Below are positions 8,100-16,345 of a DNA stretch of 64,000 bases, piece by piece; the stretch's first letter is position 1, and every line of letters starts with the position of its first letter. Position numbers and translations under genes: made by a program. The stretch is taken from assembly GCF_026627425.1 (NCBI RefSeq), contig NZ_JAPNLH010000003.1, positions 1 to 64,000 of the forward strand, read 5' to 3'. Below the pieces are notes generated by a model. The model did no database searches and had not been told where the DNA came from. It was given only the letters and a program-made list of their open reading frames with translations. The DNA comes from Arthrobacter endolithicus. Lineage in GTDB: Bacteria; Actinomycetota; Actinomycetes; Actinomycetales; Micrococcaceae.

Positions 8100-9265
8100 T
8101 GGCTGCCCAATCCGGCCGCGGAAACGGCCGGCAACCCGGCGTCGCGGAGCACCGCGTTCAGCGGGCCCAGGTCAACAATGCCGTTCAGGTCTGCGCTCTT
8201 GGTAGTGCCCGCGTCCACCCCGTCCTGGAGCAGCTTCCGGTAGGTTCCGACAAGCGGATCCTGTGTGAAACGCAACCCGGATAGGGACCGGGCGAGCACG
8301 TCCGCCGGCAGTGCCGACCCCGCGTCCGCCTTCAAAGCGCTGTTGATGCCTTCCGCCGCCAGGGTTGGGTTCTGCTGCAGCCACTGCACGGATTCCACAT
8401 GCGCCTTCAGCAGGGCGCGAACCGTCTCCGGGTGCTCCTGCAGAAACGTCTTGTTCACAATGAGAATAGTGGTCGGGAATTCGCCGGCGTTGGCCGTCAG
8501 CGAACCGTCCCATAGGTCCTTCTCATCCACCAGTACCTTCGCCCCGGCCTGAAGCACCAAACGGGAGGCCCACGGCTCGGGCAACCAGGCGCCGTCGAGC
8601 TTTCCGTCCTGGAACAGCTTCAGGGACGCGGCGTTATCCGTTGGGTTAATGCTCACCGTATCCGCGGCTCTGGCTCCGGCATCCTGACCGAACCTTAGAC
8701 CCTGCTTGGCCAGCCAGCCGCGCAGCGCCACGTCCTGCGTTCCGCCCAACTGCGGTGTGGCCAGCGTCGTGCCCTTCAGATCCGCCGCGGTCTGGATGGA
8801 CGGCCTGACCACCAGCTGAGCCCCGCCCGAGGCGGCCCCGGCGATGATGCGCAACGATGCGCCCTTGCTCTTGACGAAGGAATTAATAGCCGGGTTCGGG
8901 CCCAGATACGCCGCATCGATGGCCCCGGCGTTGAGCGCCTCCACGGCCGCCGGACCAGCATTGAACACCTGCGTGCTCAGCTTCGTTGCGCCCAGATCCC
9001 GTTGGAAGAACCCACGGCTCATGCCGATCAGCGCGGGCGCGTGCGTGACATTGCCGAAGTAGCCCAGCTTCAGCGTTGCCGCCGGGGAGGCGGCTGGGGC
9101 GGGCGCTGCTGGCCCGCTATTTTGCGAAACGGATGCGACGGCGGCGCCCGCGCCGATCAGCAGCACCAGGGTTGCGAGGATGAGGCTTTCCAGACCGCGG
9201 CGGCGGCGCGTTGGGCCCTCACCGGCGACGATTTTGATGGTGGCCAGCTTTGGTTCAGTGGTCAT
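8096..9265 (-). CDS. ssuA: ABC transporter substrate-binding protein, SsuA/TauA type
   Basis: 389 aa. A positively charged start (GPTRRRRG) precedes one hydrophobic segment (residues ~28-48). There is no lipobox cysteine, so it is either membrane-anchored by this helix or secreted, unlike most Gram-positive binding lipoproteins. The mature part begins TLKLGYFGNVTHAPALIGM, the family opening, with GAIDAAYLGPNPAINSF further on. First gene of the ssuABC unit. The ATG is preceded at six bases by TAGGGT, so it is probably leaderless. The ligand is probably an alkylsulfonate or similar (inferred from context). Confidence 0.82.
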   Translation of the reverse strand: MTTEPKLATIKIVAGEGPTRRRRGLESLILATLVLLIGAGAAVASVSQNSGPAAPAPAASPAATLKLGYFGNVTHAPALIGMSRGFFQRDLGATKLSTQVFNAGPAAVEALNAGAIDAAYLGPNPAINSFVKSKGASLRIIAGAASGGAQLVVRPSIQTAADLKGTTLATPQLGGTQDVALRGWLAKQGLRFGQDAGARAADTVSINPTDNAASLKLFQDGKLDGAWLPEPWASRLVLQAGAKVLVDEKDLWDGSLTANAGEFPTTILIVNKTFLQEHPETVRALLKAHVESVQWLQQNPTLAAEGINSALKADAGSALPADVLARSLSGLRFTQDPLVGTYRKLLQDGVDAGTTKSADLNGIVDLGPLNAVLRDAGLPAVSAAGLGSQ

Positions 9266-9342
9266 TGACTCACCCTAGAGACGCCCGGCCGCCGGCTCAA
9301 CGGCGCGGAAACCCGGGGTCATCTGCGTTCACGTGGCGTCAC
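9266..9342 (-). promoter_or_regulatory. ssuA promoter with sulfur-operon box
   Basis: On the minus strand: GTGACGC (9342-9336), 14 nt, TGAC (9321-9318), 3 nt, GGGTTTCC (9314-9307), 6 nt, -35 TTGAGC (9300-9295), 17 nt, -10 TAGGGT (9277-9272), 6 nt, ATG. The 14-nt spacing equals that before sirA; the GTTTCC half is a degenerate version of GCATTTCG. Confidence 0.55.
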
Positions 9343-9596
9343 ACGAAGGCTTTGCGGGACGGGCTTGGACGGCAGACAATGCGATGCATTATGAACGTTG
9401 ACCTGCCCAACAGACGGCTGGGAGCATCAAAGCGCTCGCTCATTACCGAGGTGGCCCGGCGGTGCTTACCCTTGACAGCTCCGACGAATTTGCCGCTCGA
9501 GGGCTTCGACCCAGCAGGATAGTTACAGGCCAACGCACAGTGACCGAGTCATGGGCGCGGCGAGCATTTAGCCGCATCGTCTCTTCCACATAGAAG
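9343..9596. other. Intergenic stretch without a recognised gene
   Basis: About 250 bp between the ssuA promoter and the stop of the next minus-strand gene. Short open frames exist on both strands (for example 9391-9522 plus), but none has a ribosome-binding site or recognisable residues. I see no clear terminator hairpin. Confidence 0.5.
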
Positions 9597-10523
9597 CTAT
9601 TTGGCGACGTCCGGATTGACCTCGGCCTTCGTAACGGCGATGTTGCCAACGCCCCACTCATCGAGGATCTTCTTGTAGTCGCCGTTTTCGATCAGCTTGT
9701 TCATGGCCTTGGCCACCACATCCGTCAGGGGAAGGTCGCTCTTCGCTACGGCGATTCCCACCGGGGAGGCGTCATAGGCGGGGCCAAGGGCCTCGAGCTG
9801 GCCCTTGGTCTGCGTGATCGCGTAGGCGATGGTGATGGACCCTGCGGGCATGGCGTCAACACTGCCGTTGACCAGGCGGGTGGAGACATCCGTCTGGTTC
9901 TGCAGGCTGACGATCTTGATAGCAGGCTTTCCCGCTGCGACACACTTATTATTGCGGTCCACCAGGTCTTTGGTCTCCTGGAAGGACCCCGTCTGTACGG
10001 CGACGCTGCGACCGCAGATGTCGTCCAGGCTGAACTTCTTCGGGTTGCCCTTCTGCACGGCCCACTGGGTGCCGGCGTCGAGGTAACTGACAAAGTTCGC
10101 AGCTTGCTTGCGCTGATTCGTAATGAAGAAAGATGACGCGCTCAGGTCATACTTGGGCCCTAGGGAGGGCAGGATGCTGGTGAAGGCCGCACTCTGCACC
10201 TCGACCTTGAGCCCCAGCAGCGCGCCTATGGCCTTGACCAGATCGACGTCGTAGCCAATCGGAGTCTGGCCATCGGTGCCACCCAAATATTCCGCCGGGG
10301 CATACGTGGTGTCGGCTCCCATCACCAAGGTGCCCTTGTCGCGCAGCGCCTGCGGGACCGCGGCGGCCAAGGTCGCGTCCTTTTGAATGGTGGTGACATC
10401 GAACGACGCCGATGAAGGGGACACCGCTGCGTTTTGTTGGGAGGCGGTGGTGCACCCCGTCAGCGCCAGGACGCCGACGACGAGGAGGCCTGTCGAGCGC
10501 GAAATTATCGACTTTGCGGCCAT
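9597..10523 (-). CDS. Orphan amino-acid ABC transporter binding lipoprotein
   Basis: 308 aa, SBP_bac_3 (family 3) type. The lipobox LALTGC predicts a lipoprotein; the mature part has GTLVMGADTTYAPAEYLG and GYDVDLVKAIGALLG, both classic for polar amino-acid binding proteins. GGAGGAT precedes the ATG at 10523; an upstream in-frame ATG (10601) has no such site. No permease or ATPase accompanies it. By eye well over half its residues match the binding protein at 25479-26417, which sits beside a full permease/ATPase pair, so the two may share that transporter. Its position behind cysN suggests a sulfur amino acid such as cystine, which is speculative. Confidence 0.85.
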   Translation of the reverse strand: MAAKSIISRSTGLLVVGVLALTGCTTASQQNAAVSPSSASFDVTTIQKDATLAAAVPQALRDKGTLVMGADTTYAPAEYLGGTDGQTPIGYDVDLVKAIGALLGLKVEVQSAAFTSILPSLGPKYDLSASSFFITNQRKQAANFVSYLDAGTQWAVQKGNPKKFSLDDICGRSVAVQTGSFQETKDLVDRNNKCVAAGKPAIKIVSLQNQTDVSTRLVNGSVDAMPAGSITIAYAITQTKGQLEALGPAYDASPVGIAVAKSDLPLTDVVAKAMNKLIENGDYKKILDEWGVGNIAVTKAEVNPDVAK

Positions 10524-10571
10524 GAGATCCTCCAGGATCGGGATAGGTAAAAGACGGCGGAACAGAAAATC

Positions 10572-10601
10572 AGAATGTGTGACACGCCCGACACTTGTCA
10601 A
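10572..10601 (-). promoter_or_regulatory. Promoter of the orphan binding-protein gene
   Basis: A perfect -35 TTGACA (10601-10596), 18-nt spacer and a weaker -10 CATTCT (10577-10572) lie about 50 bases before the start codon. GTCAA-A-TTGAC (10597-10607) is a small palindrome overlapping the -35. The gene can therefore be expressed separately from cysN. Confidence 0.5.
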
Positions 10602-10664
10602 ATTGACGGGCGATAGTTGGCCATGTATTACGGGAGCAGACCCTTGCCGGCCGGCGCGTGCCGC

Positions 10665-12125
10665 TTAGATCGCGTACCGCTCGCCCTCCGGATCGCCGGG
10701 ATGGCTCTTGACCAATCCAGCGGCCAGGGTGTTGCCGTCGGCGGGGTCGATGACCAAAAAGGCTCCGGTGCGCCGGTGCGCCGCGTAGTCCTCCACGGGC
10801 AGCACCGAAGCCAGCCGGATCTGGACGCTGCCAATGTCGTTCAGTTCCAGGCCGGAGGCCGGTTGTTCCTGGAAGGTCGCCAGATCCAGCCTTCCGGTGA
10901 CGGCGCGGACCAGTGCCTGCACGGTCCGGCTGCCGTGCTTGACGAGGACTTTGGCGCCTTCGCGCAGTGGCTTGGGCGAGAGCCAACACAGCTGGGCCGA
11001 CAAGTCCTGCGCCGGAGCGCTGAAGGTCCCGGCGGCGGCAATTAGGTCCCCGCGGGCAATGTCTATCTCATCGGCGAGCCGGAGCGAGACGGACTGTGGG
11101 GCCACTGCGCGCTGCAGCTCCGAACCGGCGAAATCAATGCCGACAACGCTCGTTTGCCGTCCGGAGGGAAGTACGGTCACCCGGTCCCCCAGTGCGACGG
11201 ACCCGGAGGCCAGCTGGCCGGCATAGGCGCGGTAATCGCGGAAGGTGTCCGGGCCGGCGTCGCCCGTTCCCGCAGGCCCGGCAACGAGCTCAGGCGCCAA
11301 GGCCCCCTGCGGACGGATCACCAGCTGAACGGGAAACCGGAAGGGCTCCTGCCCGCGCTCCAACTCATCGGTGGAGGGCAGCGTCTGCAGAATCTGAAGC
11401 AGGCTCGGCCCCGAATACCAGGGCGTGCGTGCGGACCGGCCCACCACGTTGTCACCCGCCAGTGCGGAAACCGGGACCACCTGCACATCCGCCAGCCCCA
11501 GCTGGGCGCTGACTTTACGGATGTCCTCAGCGATGGCGGTGAACACCTCCGCGCTGTAGTCAACCAGATCGATCTTGTTCACGGCCACGAGCACGTGGGG
11601 CACGCGCAGCAGCCGCAGCACGCAAAGATGCCGCCGGGTCTGCTCCAGCACGCCCTTGCGCGCGTCAATGAGGACGACGACGGCGTCGGCCGTGGACGCG
11701 CCGGTCACCGTGTTCTTGGTGTACTGCACGTGACCGGGGCAGTCCGCCAGGATGAAGCTGCGCCGATCGGTGGCGAAGTAGCGGTAGGCGACGTCGATGG
11801 TAATGCCCTGTTCGCGTTCGGCGCGGAGCCCGTCGGTGAGCAGTGCCAGATCGATCTGCTGGCCGGCGGGCACAGAGCCCGGCTCGCCGCCGCCGAAACC
11901 GCGCTCCGCCGAGGTCCGGGTGACCGACTCCAGCTGGTCGGCCAGGATGGCTTTGCTGTCATGGAGCAGCCGGCCCACGAGCGTTGACTTGCCGTCATCG
12001 ACGGACCCGGCGGTGGCGAACCGGAAGAGCGTTCCCACCCGCTCTCCACCCTCGTGTCGCTCCGCAGGGTAGCCGTACGGGCGGGCGCCCAGTTCCGATA
12101 CGAGTGTTTGTGTACTGGTGCTCAT
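10665..12125 (-). CDS. cysN: Sulfate adenylyltransferase large (GTPase) subunit
   Basis: 486 aa. GTPase motifs are complete: GSVDDGKST (G1), EQGITIDVAYRYF (G2), DCPGH (G3), NKID (G4), followed by EF-Tu-like beta-barrel domains. With CysD it makes adenosine 5'-phosphosulfate (APS) from ATP and sulfate, driven by GTP hydrolysis. There is no C-terminal APS-kinase domain, and no cysC in the window, which agrees with the direct APS reductase upstream. The start codon overlaps the cysD stop as TAATG. Confidence 0.93.
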   Translation of the reverse strand: MSTSTQTLVSELGARPYGYPAERHEGGERVGTLFRFATAGSVDDGKSTLVGRLLHDSKAILADQLESVTRTSAERGFGGGEPGSVPAGQQIDLALLTDGLRAEREQGITIDVAYRYFATDRRSFILADCPGHVQYTKNTVTGASTADAVVVLIDARKGVLEQTRRHLCVLRLLRVPHVLVAVNKIDLVDYSAEVFTAIAEDIRKVSAQLGLADVQVVPVSALAGDNVVGRSARTPWYSGPSLLQILQTLPSTDELERGQEPFRFPVQLVIRPQGALAPELVAGPAGTGDAGPDTFRDYRAYAGQLASGSVALGDRVTVLPSGRQTSVVGIDFAGSELQRAVAPQSVSLRLADEIDIARGDLIAAAGTFSAPAQDLSAQLCWLSPKPLREGAKVLVKHGSRTVQALVRAVTGRLDLATFQEQPASGLELNDIGSVQIRLASVLPVEDYAAHRRTGAFLVIDPADGNTLAAGLVKSHPGDPEGERYAI

Positions 12126-13087
12126 TAGAAATAGCCATCCTTCTTGCGGTCTTCCATGGCGGCCTCGGAAATGCGGTCATCGGCCCGGGTGGCACCGCGT
12201 TCGGTGATGGTTGAGGCCGCTACTTCGCGGACCACCTCTGCCACGGTGGCAGCGGTGGATTCGACGGCGCCGGTGCAGGACATGTCGCCCACCGTGCGGT
12301 AGCGCACCGTTTTCACCAAGACTGTCTCGCCCGGCGTCGGCGCGGAAACGTCCCCGACGGCCCGCCACATGCCGTCGCGGGCATATACCTCGCGTTCGTG
12401 CGCGTAGTACAGGCCGGGCAGTTCGATGCCTTCACGTTCGATGTACCGCCAGATGTCCAGTTCGGTCCAGTTGCTGATCGGGAAAGCCCGGACGTGCTGC
12501 CCGACGGTGTGCCGGCCGTTATACAGATTCCACAGCTCCGGACGCTGATTGCGTGGATCCCACTGGCCGAATTCGTCCCGCAGGCTCAAAATCCGCTCCT
12601 TGGCACGCGCCTTGTCCTCGTCCCGGCGGCCGCCGCCGAACACGGCGTCGAACTTGTTGACCCTGATCGCTTCCAGCAGGGGCGCGGTCTGCAGCGGGTT
12701 CCGGGTGCCGTCGGCACGCTCCGCCAGCTCACCGCTGTCGATGTGGTCCTGCACGCGGCCGACGACGAGGCGCAGCCCCAACCGCTCAACGGTGCGGTCA
12801 CGGAATGCGATCACCTCCGGGAAATTGTGGCCGGTGTCCACATGGACCACGGGAAACGGGACCCTGCCGGGCCAAAAGGCCTTCGTCGCAAGATGGAGCA
12901 TGACCACGGAATCTTTGCCGCCGGAAAACAGCAGTGCCGGGCGGTCGAATTCGGCGACCACCTCGCGGATGATATGGATCGCCTCAGACTCCAGCACGTC
13001 CAGGGACGTCAGCCAGGGAGTGCCCGAAGCATGCCATGCCGCCTCCGGCCCTTCGCCGGCTTCGTATAATTCCGTCTGACTGCTCAT
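12125..13087 (-). CDS. cysD: Sulfate adenylyltransferase small subunit
   Basis: 320 aa. PP-loop nucleotide-binding motif ALLFSGGKDSVVML (about residue 55), followed by PFPVVHVDTGHNFPEV and the C-terminal CTGAVES/DRISEAAMEDRKKDGYF segment typical of CysD. The ATG at 13087 overlaps the cysH stop (ATGA); the frame stays open upstream in the shadow of cysH, but the start is fixed by this overlap. It acts with CysN in sulfate activation. Confidence 0.93.
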   Translation of the reverse strand: MSSQTELYEAGEGPEAAWHASGTPWLTSLDVLESEAIHIIREVVAEFDRPALLFSGGKDSVVMLHLATKAFWPGRVPFPVVHVDTGHNFPEVIAFRDRTVERLGLRLVVGRVQDHIDSGELAERADGTRNPLQTAPLLEAIRVNKFDAVFGGGRRDEDKARAKERILSLRDEFGQWDPRNQRPELWNLYNGRHTVGQHVRAFPISNWTELDIWRYIEREGIELPGLYYAHEREVYARDGMWRAVGDVSAPTPGETVLVKTVRYRTVGDMSCTGAVESTAATVAEVVREVAASTITERGATRADDRISEAAMEDRKKDGYF

Positions 13088-13794
13088 AAGTGAAGCCCGC
13101 ATTCTGTCTTGGAGGTTCCGGCCCACCGGCCGGCACGGGGATCTTCGCCGGCGGCCACCTTTCGGGTGCAGGGCCGGCAGCCAATGGACGGGTAGCCCTG
13201 GCCGAGCAGGGGGTTGACGGGGAGCAGATTGTCCCCGGAGTAGTCCACCAGCTCCTCGAACGTCCAGCCGGCCAACGGGTTGACCTTGATCAGCCCGTTC
13301 GCTTCGTCCCAGGTGATCAACGGCGTATTGGTCCGGGTCGGCGCCTCGTCCCGGCGGACACCGGTAAACCAAAGCCGATAGCCGGCCAATGTGCTGCGCA
13401 GCGGAGCGACCTTGCGCAGTGCACAGCACAGGCCGGGGTCGGTGCGGAACAGATCCTTGCCCAGCAGGGAATCCTGTTCGGCCACAGTTTGTTCCGGCAG
13501 CACATCCACCACATTGATCCGCAGGGCCTGCGCTACCTCATTTCGCGTGGCGTAGGTTTCGTCGAAGTGGTAGCCGGTGTCCAGGAAGAGGACATCCACG
13601 CCCGGGAGTTGTTCGGCCACCAGTGCCGGGAGCACGGCGTCGGCCATAGAGCAGGCGACGGCGACGTCTCGGACCGTGAAATTCCGTGCCACCCAGGCAA
13701 TAACATCCTCCGCCGGAGCATCCCACCCCAGCTCGGCAGCGCCGGAGGCTGCCAAGGCCGCCAGCGACGCCTTGTCGCAGGTCCGCGCGGTCAC
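13084..13794 (-). CDS. cysH: Adenylyl-sulfate (APS) reductase, iron-sulfur type
   Basis: 236 aa. It reduces APS to sulfite using thioredoxin. The paired cysteines in GLCCALRKV and the later CRPCTRK pair are the four ligands of the [4Fe-4S] cluster that marks APS rather than PAPS reductases. The C-terminal ECGLH holds the catalytic Cys. The LDTGYHFDETY segment belongs to the PP-loop fold. It is coupled by ATGA overlaps both to sirA upstream and to cysD downstream. The missing APS kinase supports the APS assignment. Confidence 0.93.
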   Translation of the reverse strand: MTARTCDKASLAALAASGAAELGWDAPAEDVIAWVARNFTVRDVAVACSMADAVLPALVAEQLPGVDVLFLDTGYHFDETYATRNEVAQALRINVVDVLPEQTVAEQDSLLGKDLFRTDPGLCCALRKVAPLRSTLAGYRLWFTGVRRDEAPTRTNTPLITWDEANGLIKVNPLAGWTFEELVDYSGDNLLPVNPLLGQGYPSIGCRPCTRKVAAGEDPRAGRWAGTSKTECGLHL

Positions 13795-15545
13795 TGCAGC
13801 ACCGCTTCGTTGGCCAGGAGCGCCCAGTGCGCAAATGACTCATCCGCGGACCGCCCGGCCACATAGGCCCGCACCACGCGCTCAACATAGTCCGGCAGCT
13901 CGGCAGCCGTTACCTTCAGGCCACGAATCGTACGCCCCAGCCCGGCCTCGGCCCGGTCCACCGCGGCCAGCCCGCCGCCCAGATGGACCTGGAAACCGGG
14001 GGTGGGCTCGCCGTCGGGCGTGGGCAACATCATGCCCTTTAGCCCGATGTCCGCAGTCTGAATCCGGGCACAGGAATTGGGGCAGCCGTTGATGTGCAAA
14101 GCGATGGGGTCCGTTAGTTCCCCGCTGTCGGTCAGATCCGCCAGCCGCTTTTCCAGTTCCGCGATCGCCGTCGCGGCTGTGTCCTTCGTGTTGACGATTG
14201 CGAGCTTGCAGAACTCGATCCCCGTGCAGGCGATGGTGGAGCGGCGGAACAGCGACGGACGGGCGCTAAGGCCCAGCTTCTCCAACTCGGCGACCAAGGA
14301 TTCGACCCGCTCGCCGGGAACGTCGAGGATCACGATTTTCTGGTGCGGGGTGGTGCGCAGACGATAGGAGCCGTGTGCTTCCAACGTGTCCGCGAGCGCG
14401 CTCAGCCGTTCCCCGGAAAGCCGGCCCACTGTCGGCGCCGCGCCAATGAAAAAATTGCCGTCCTTTTGCTCATGAATGCCGATGTGGTCCCCGGGAGTCG
14501 TCGGCTTCGGCGCGGCCGGGCCGTCGGGGAGTTTAAAGCCAAGGTATTCGTCCTCAAGTATTTGCCGGAATTTTTCCGTACCCCAGTCCGCCAGCAGGAA
14601 TTTCAGCCGGGCCTTGTTCCGCATCCGCCGGTAGCCGTAATCACGGAAGATGCTGGTCACGCCCATCCAGACGTCTGCCGCGGTGTCCGGGGACACGAAG
14701 GCGCCCAGCCGCTCGGCCAATCGCGGATTCGTGGACAGCGCGCCGCCGACCCACAGATCGTAGCCGGGACCCAGTTCGGGGTGCAGCACACCGACGAGTG
14801 CAAAGTCATTGATCTCGTGCACCACGTCCTGGGAAGGATGACCGGTGATGGCGGTCTTGTATTTACGCGGCAGATTGGCAAAATCCGGGTCGCCAATGAA
14901 CCGGGCACTAAGTTCGCAGATCAGCCCGGACGGGTCGATGATTTCGTCCTTGGCGATCCCTGCCACCGGGCTGCCCAGGATCACGCGGGGAACATCGCCG
15001 CAGGCCTCGGTGGTGGACAGTCCCACCGCTTCGAGCCGCCGCCAGATTTCCGGCATGCTCTCGACCTCTATCCAGTGCAGCTGGATGTTCTGCCGGTCCG
15101 TCAGATCGGCCGAGCCACGGCCGAACTCGGTGGAGATGCCGCCGATGGCGCGCAGTTGCTCGGTGCTCAGCGAACCGCCGTCGATCCTTATCCGCAGCAT
15201 GAAGTACCTGTCCTGCAGCTCATGCGGCTCCAGCGTCGCGGTCTTGCCGCCGTCGATCCCCTGCCGGCGCTGCGTATACAGCCCCCACCAGCGGAACCGG
15301 CCATGCAGGTCATCGGAGCTGATGCTGTCAAAACCGTGCTTCGCGTAGATGGTCTCGATGCGCGTGCGGCAGCTGAGGCCGCCATCTTCCTGTTTCCACA
15401 CCTCGTTGGCATTGAGCGGCTCGGTACCGTCAACCTTCCACTGGCCGTGCGGCTTGGCGGCAGGACGGGCGGGACGTGCAGGACGGCCGGGACGGTCAGA
15501 GTCCACGGACTCCGGGGTCGCTCCAGCTAGAGCTGTCTGTGTCAT
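13791..15545 (-). CDS. sirA: Ferredoxin-dependent assimilatory sulfite reductase
   Basis: 584 aa, SirA/NirA family. Two ferredoxin-like and two siroheme domains are arranged as usual; the siroheme/[4Fe-4S] cysteines are in CTGIEFCKLA and NGCPNSCAR (about residues 445 and 490). It reduces sulfite to sulfide with six electrons from ferredoxin. First gene of the sirA-cysH-cysD-cysN unit. A short Arg/Ala/Pro-rich N-terminal stretch (RPARPARPA) precedes the conserved part. The ATG is six bases after TACGCT, so it is probably leaderless. A nitrite reductase reading is less likely because of the cys neighbours. Confidence 0.92.
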   Translation of the reverse strand: MTQTALAGATPESVDSDRPGRPARPARPAAKPHGQWKVDGTEPLNANEVWKQEDGGLSCRTRIETIYAKHGFDSISSDDLHGRFRWWGLYTQRRQGIDGGKTATLEPHELQDRYFMLRIRIDGGSLSTEQLRAIGGISTEFGRGSADLTDRQNIQLHWIEVESMPEIWRRLEAVGLSTTEACGDVPRVILGSPVAGIAKDEIIDPSGLICELSARFIGDPDFANLPRKYKTAITGHPSQDVVHEINDFALVGVLHPELGPGYDLWVGGALSTNPRLAERLGAFVSPDTAADVWMGVTSIFRDYGYRRMRNKARLKFLLADWGTEKFRQILEDEYLGFKLPDGPAAPKPTTPGDHIGIHEQKDGNFFIGAAPTVGRLSGERLSALADTLEAHGSYRLRTTPHQKIVILDVPGERVESLVAELEKLGLSARPSLFRRSTIACTGIEFCKLAIVNTKDTAATAIAELEKRLADLTDSGELTDPIALHINGCPNSCARIQTADIGLKGMMLPTPDGEPTPGFQVHLGGGLAAVDRAEAGLGRTIRGLKVTAAELPDYVERVVRAYVAGRSADESFAHWALLANEAVLQ

Positions 15546-15622
15546 GTTTCGAGCGTAGGTGTGCCATTTGCGCGCTCAAAAGAATCCGAAATGCTAAGTC
15601 ACGTGCGGAAATATTGCGTCAC
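15546..15622 (-). promoter_or_regulatory. sirA-cysHDN promoter with sulfur-operon box
   Basis: On the minus strand: GTGACGC (15622-15616), 14 nt, TGAC (15601-15598), 3 nt, GCATTTCG (15594-15587), 7 nt, -35 TTGAGC (15579-15574), 16 nt, -10 TACGCT (15557-15552), 6 nt, ATG at 15545. The arrangement matches the ssuA and cobA promoters. Confidence 0.6.
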
Positions 15623-15715
15623 GTTGCCGGGACATTAATCGGTAGCCCACACTTAAGGCAGCCTCGGCAGTGAGGTCGAAGGAATCCGTCGGTCCGCCGC
15701 CTCGAAAGGACAGCC

Positions 15716-16345
15716 ATGGACGCGCAGAGTTGGGACGAGCGGTACAGTGCCGCCCGCAACGGGGAGGGTCTCTGGTCCGCGCAGCCACACGCGGCCCTTG
15801 CGCAGATCGTGGGTCCGTTGACCGCCGGCACTGCGCTTGACGTGGCCACCGGGGATGGCCGGAACGCTATCTGGCTGGCGGAACGGGGCTGGCAGGTCAC
15901 CGCCGTCGACTTTTCCGCGACGGGGCTTGACGTGGCCCGTGCCCGTGCCGCCAGTGCGTCAGCTCCGCGGACCGGGACCATTGACTGGCAGCTGGCCGAT
16001 GTCACCCGGTGGGACCCGGCGCGGGCGTTCGACCTGGTCACGATGACCTATCTGCAGCTGGCTGAGCAAGCCACCATGGACATCATCGCCCGGGCGTCGC
16101 GCTGGCTTGTTCCGGGCGGCACCCTGCTGGTGATCGGACACGACCGGGACAATCTCACCCGGGGCGCGGGAGGGCCGCAGGATCCGGCCGTGCTGTATAC
16201 CCCGGACATGCTCCGCGCGGCAGCAGATGGCCTGCATATCTTTGCCGCGCGGCAGCTGATCCGCGATCCTGCCATGGATCCCGAAGGTCCCCGGGACGGC
16301 GGCCACGCAGCCATCGATACCCTGCTGCACGCGGTCAACGACTAG
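15716..16345 (+). CDS. Class I SAM-dependent methyltransferase
   Basis: 209 aa. SAM motif I is ALDVATGDGRNAIWLA (about residues 41-56), followed by VTAVDFSATGLDVA (acidic loop) and a PGGTLLVIGHD post-motif strand. The start WDERYSAARNGEGLWSAQPH resembles TehB-like and thiopurine-type small-molecule methyltransferases. The substrate cannot be told. AAAGGA lies upstream of the ATG. The stop codon shares the palindrome CTAG with the convergent chelatase gene. Confidence 0.8.
   Translation: MDAQSWDERYSAARNGEGLWSAQPHAALAQIVGPLTAGTALDVATGDGRNAIWLAERGWQVTAVDFSATGLDVARARAASASAPRTGTIDWQLADVTRWDPARAFDLVTMTYLQLAEQATMDIIARASRWLVPGGTLLVIGHDRDNLTRGAGGPQDPAVLYTPDMLRAAADGLHIFAARQLIRDPAMDPEGPRDGGHAAIDTLLHAVND

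Noticed and set aside
9391-9522. Small plus-strand frame in the ssuA upstream region
   Set aside because: No ribosome-binding site, no recognisable residues, and not clearly distinct from noise.
10597-10607. GTCAAATTGAC palindrome as a separate operator
   Set aside because: It coincides with the -35 TTGACA and a 5-bp palindrome is expected by chance; kept only as a note in the promoter entry.
15716-16345. Methyltransferase as a uroporphyrinogen or sulfur-pathway enzyme
   Set aside because: Its motifs fit general class I methyltransferases, it is on the opposite strand to the sulfur operons and lacks the shared promoter box.
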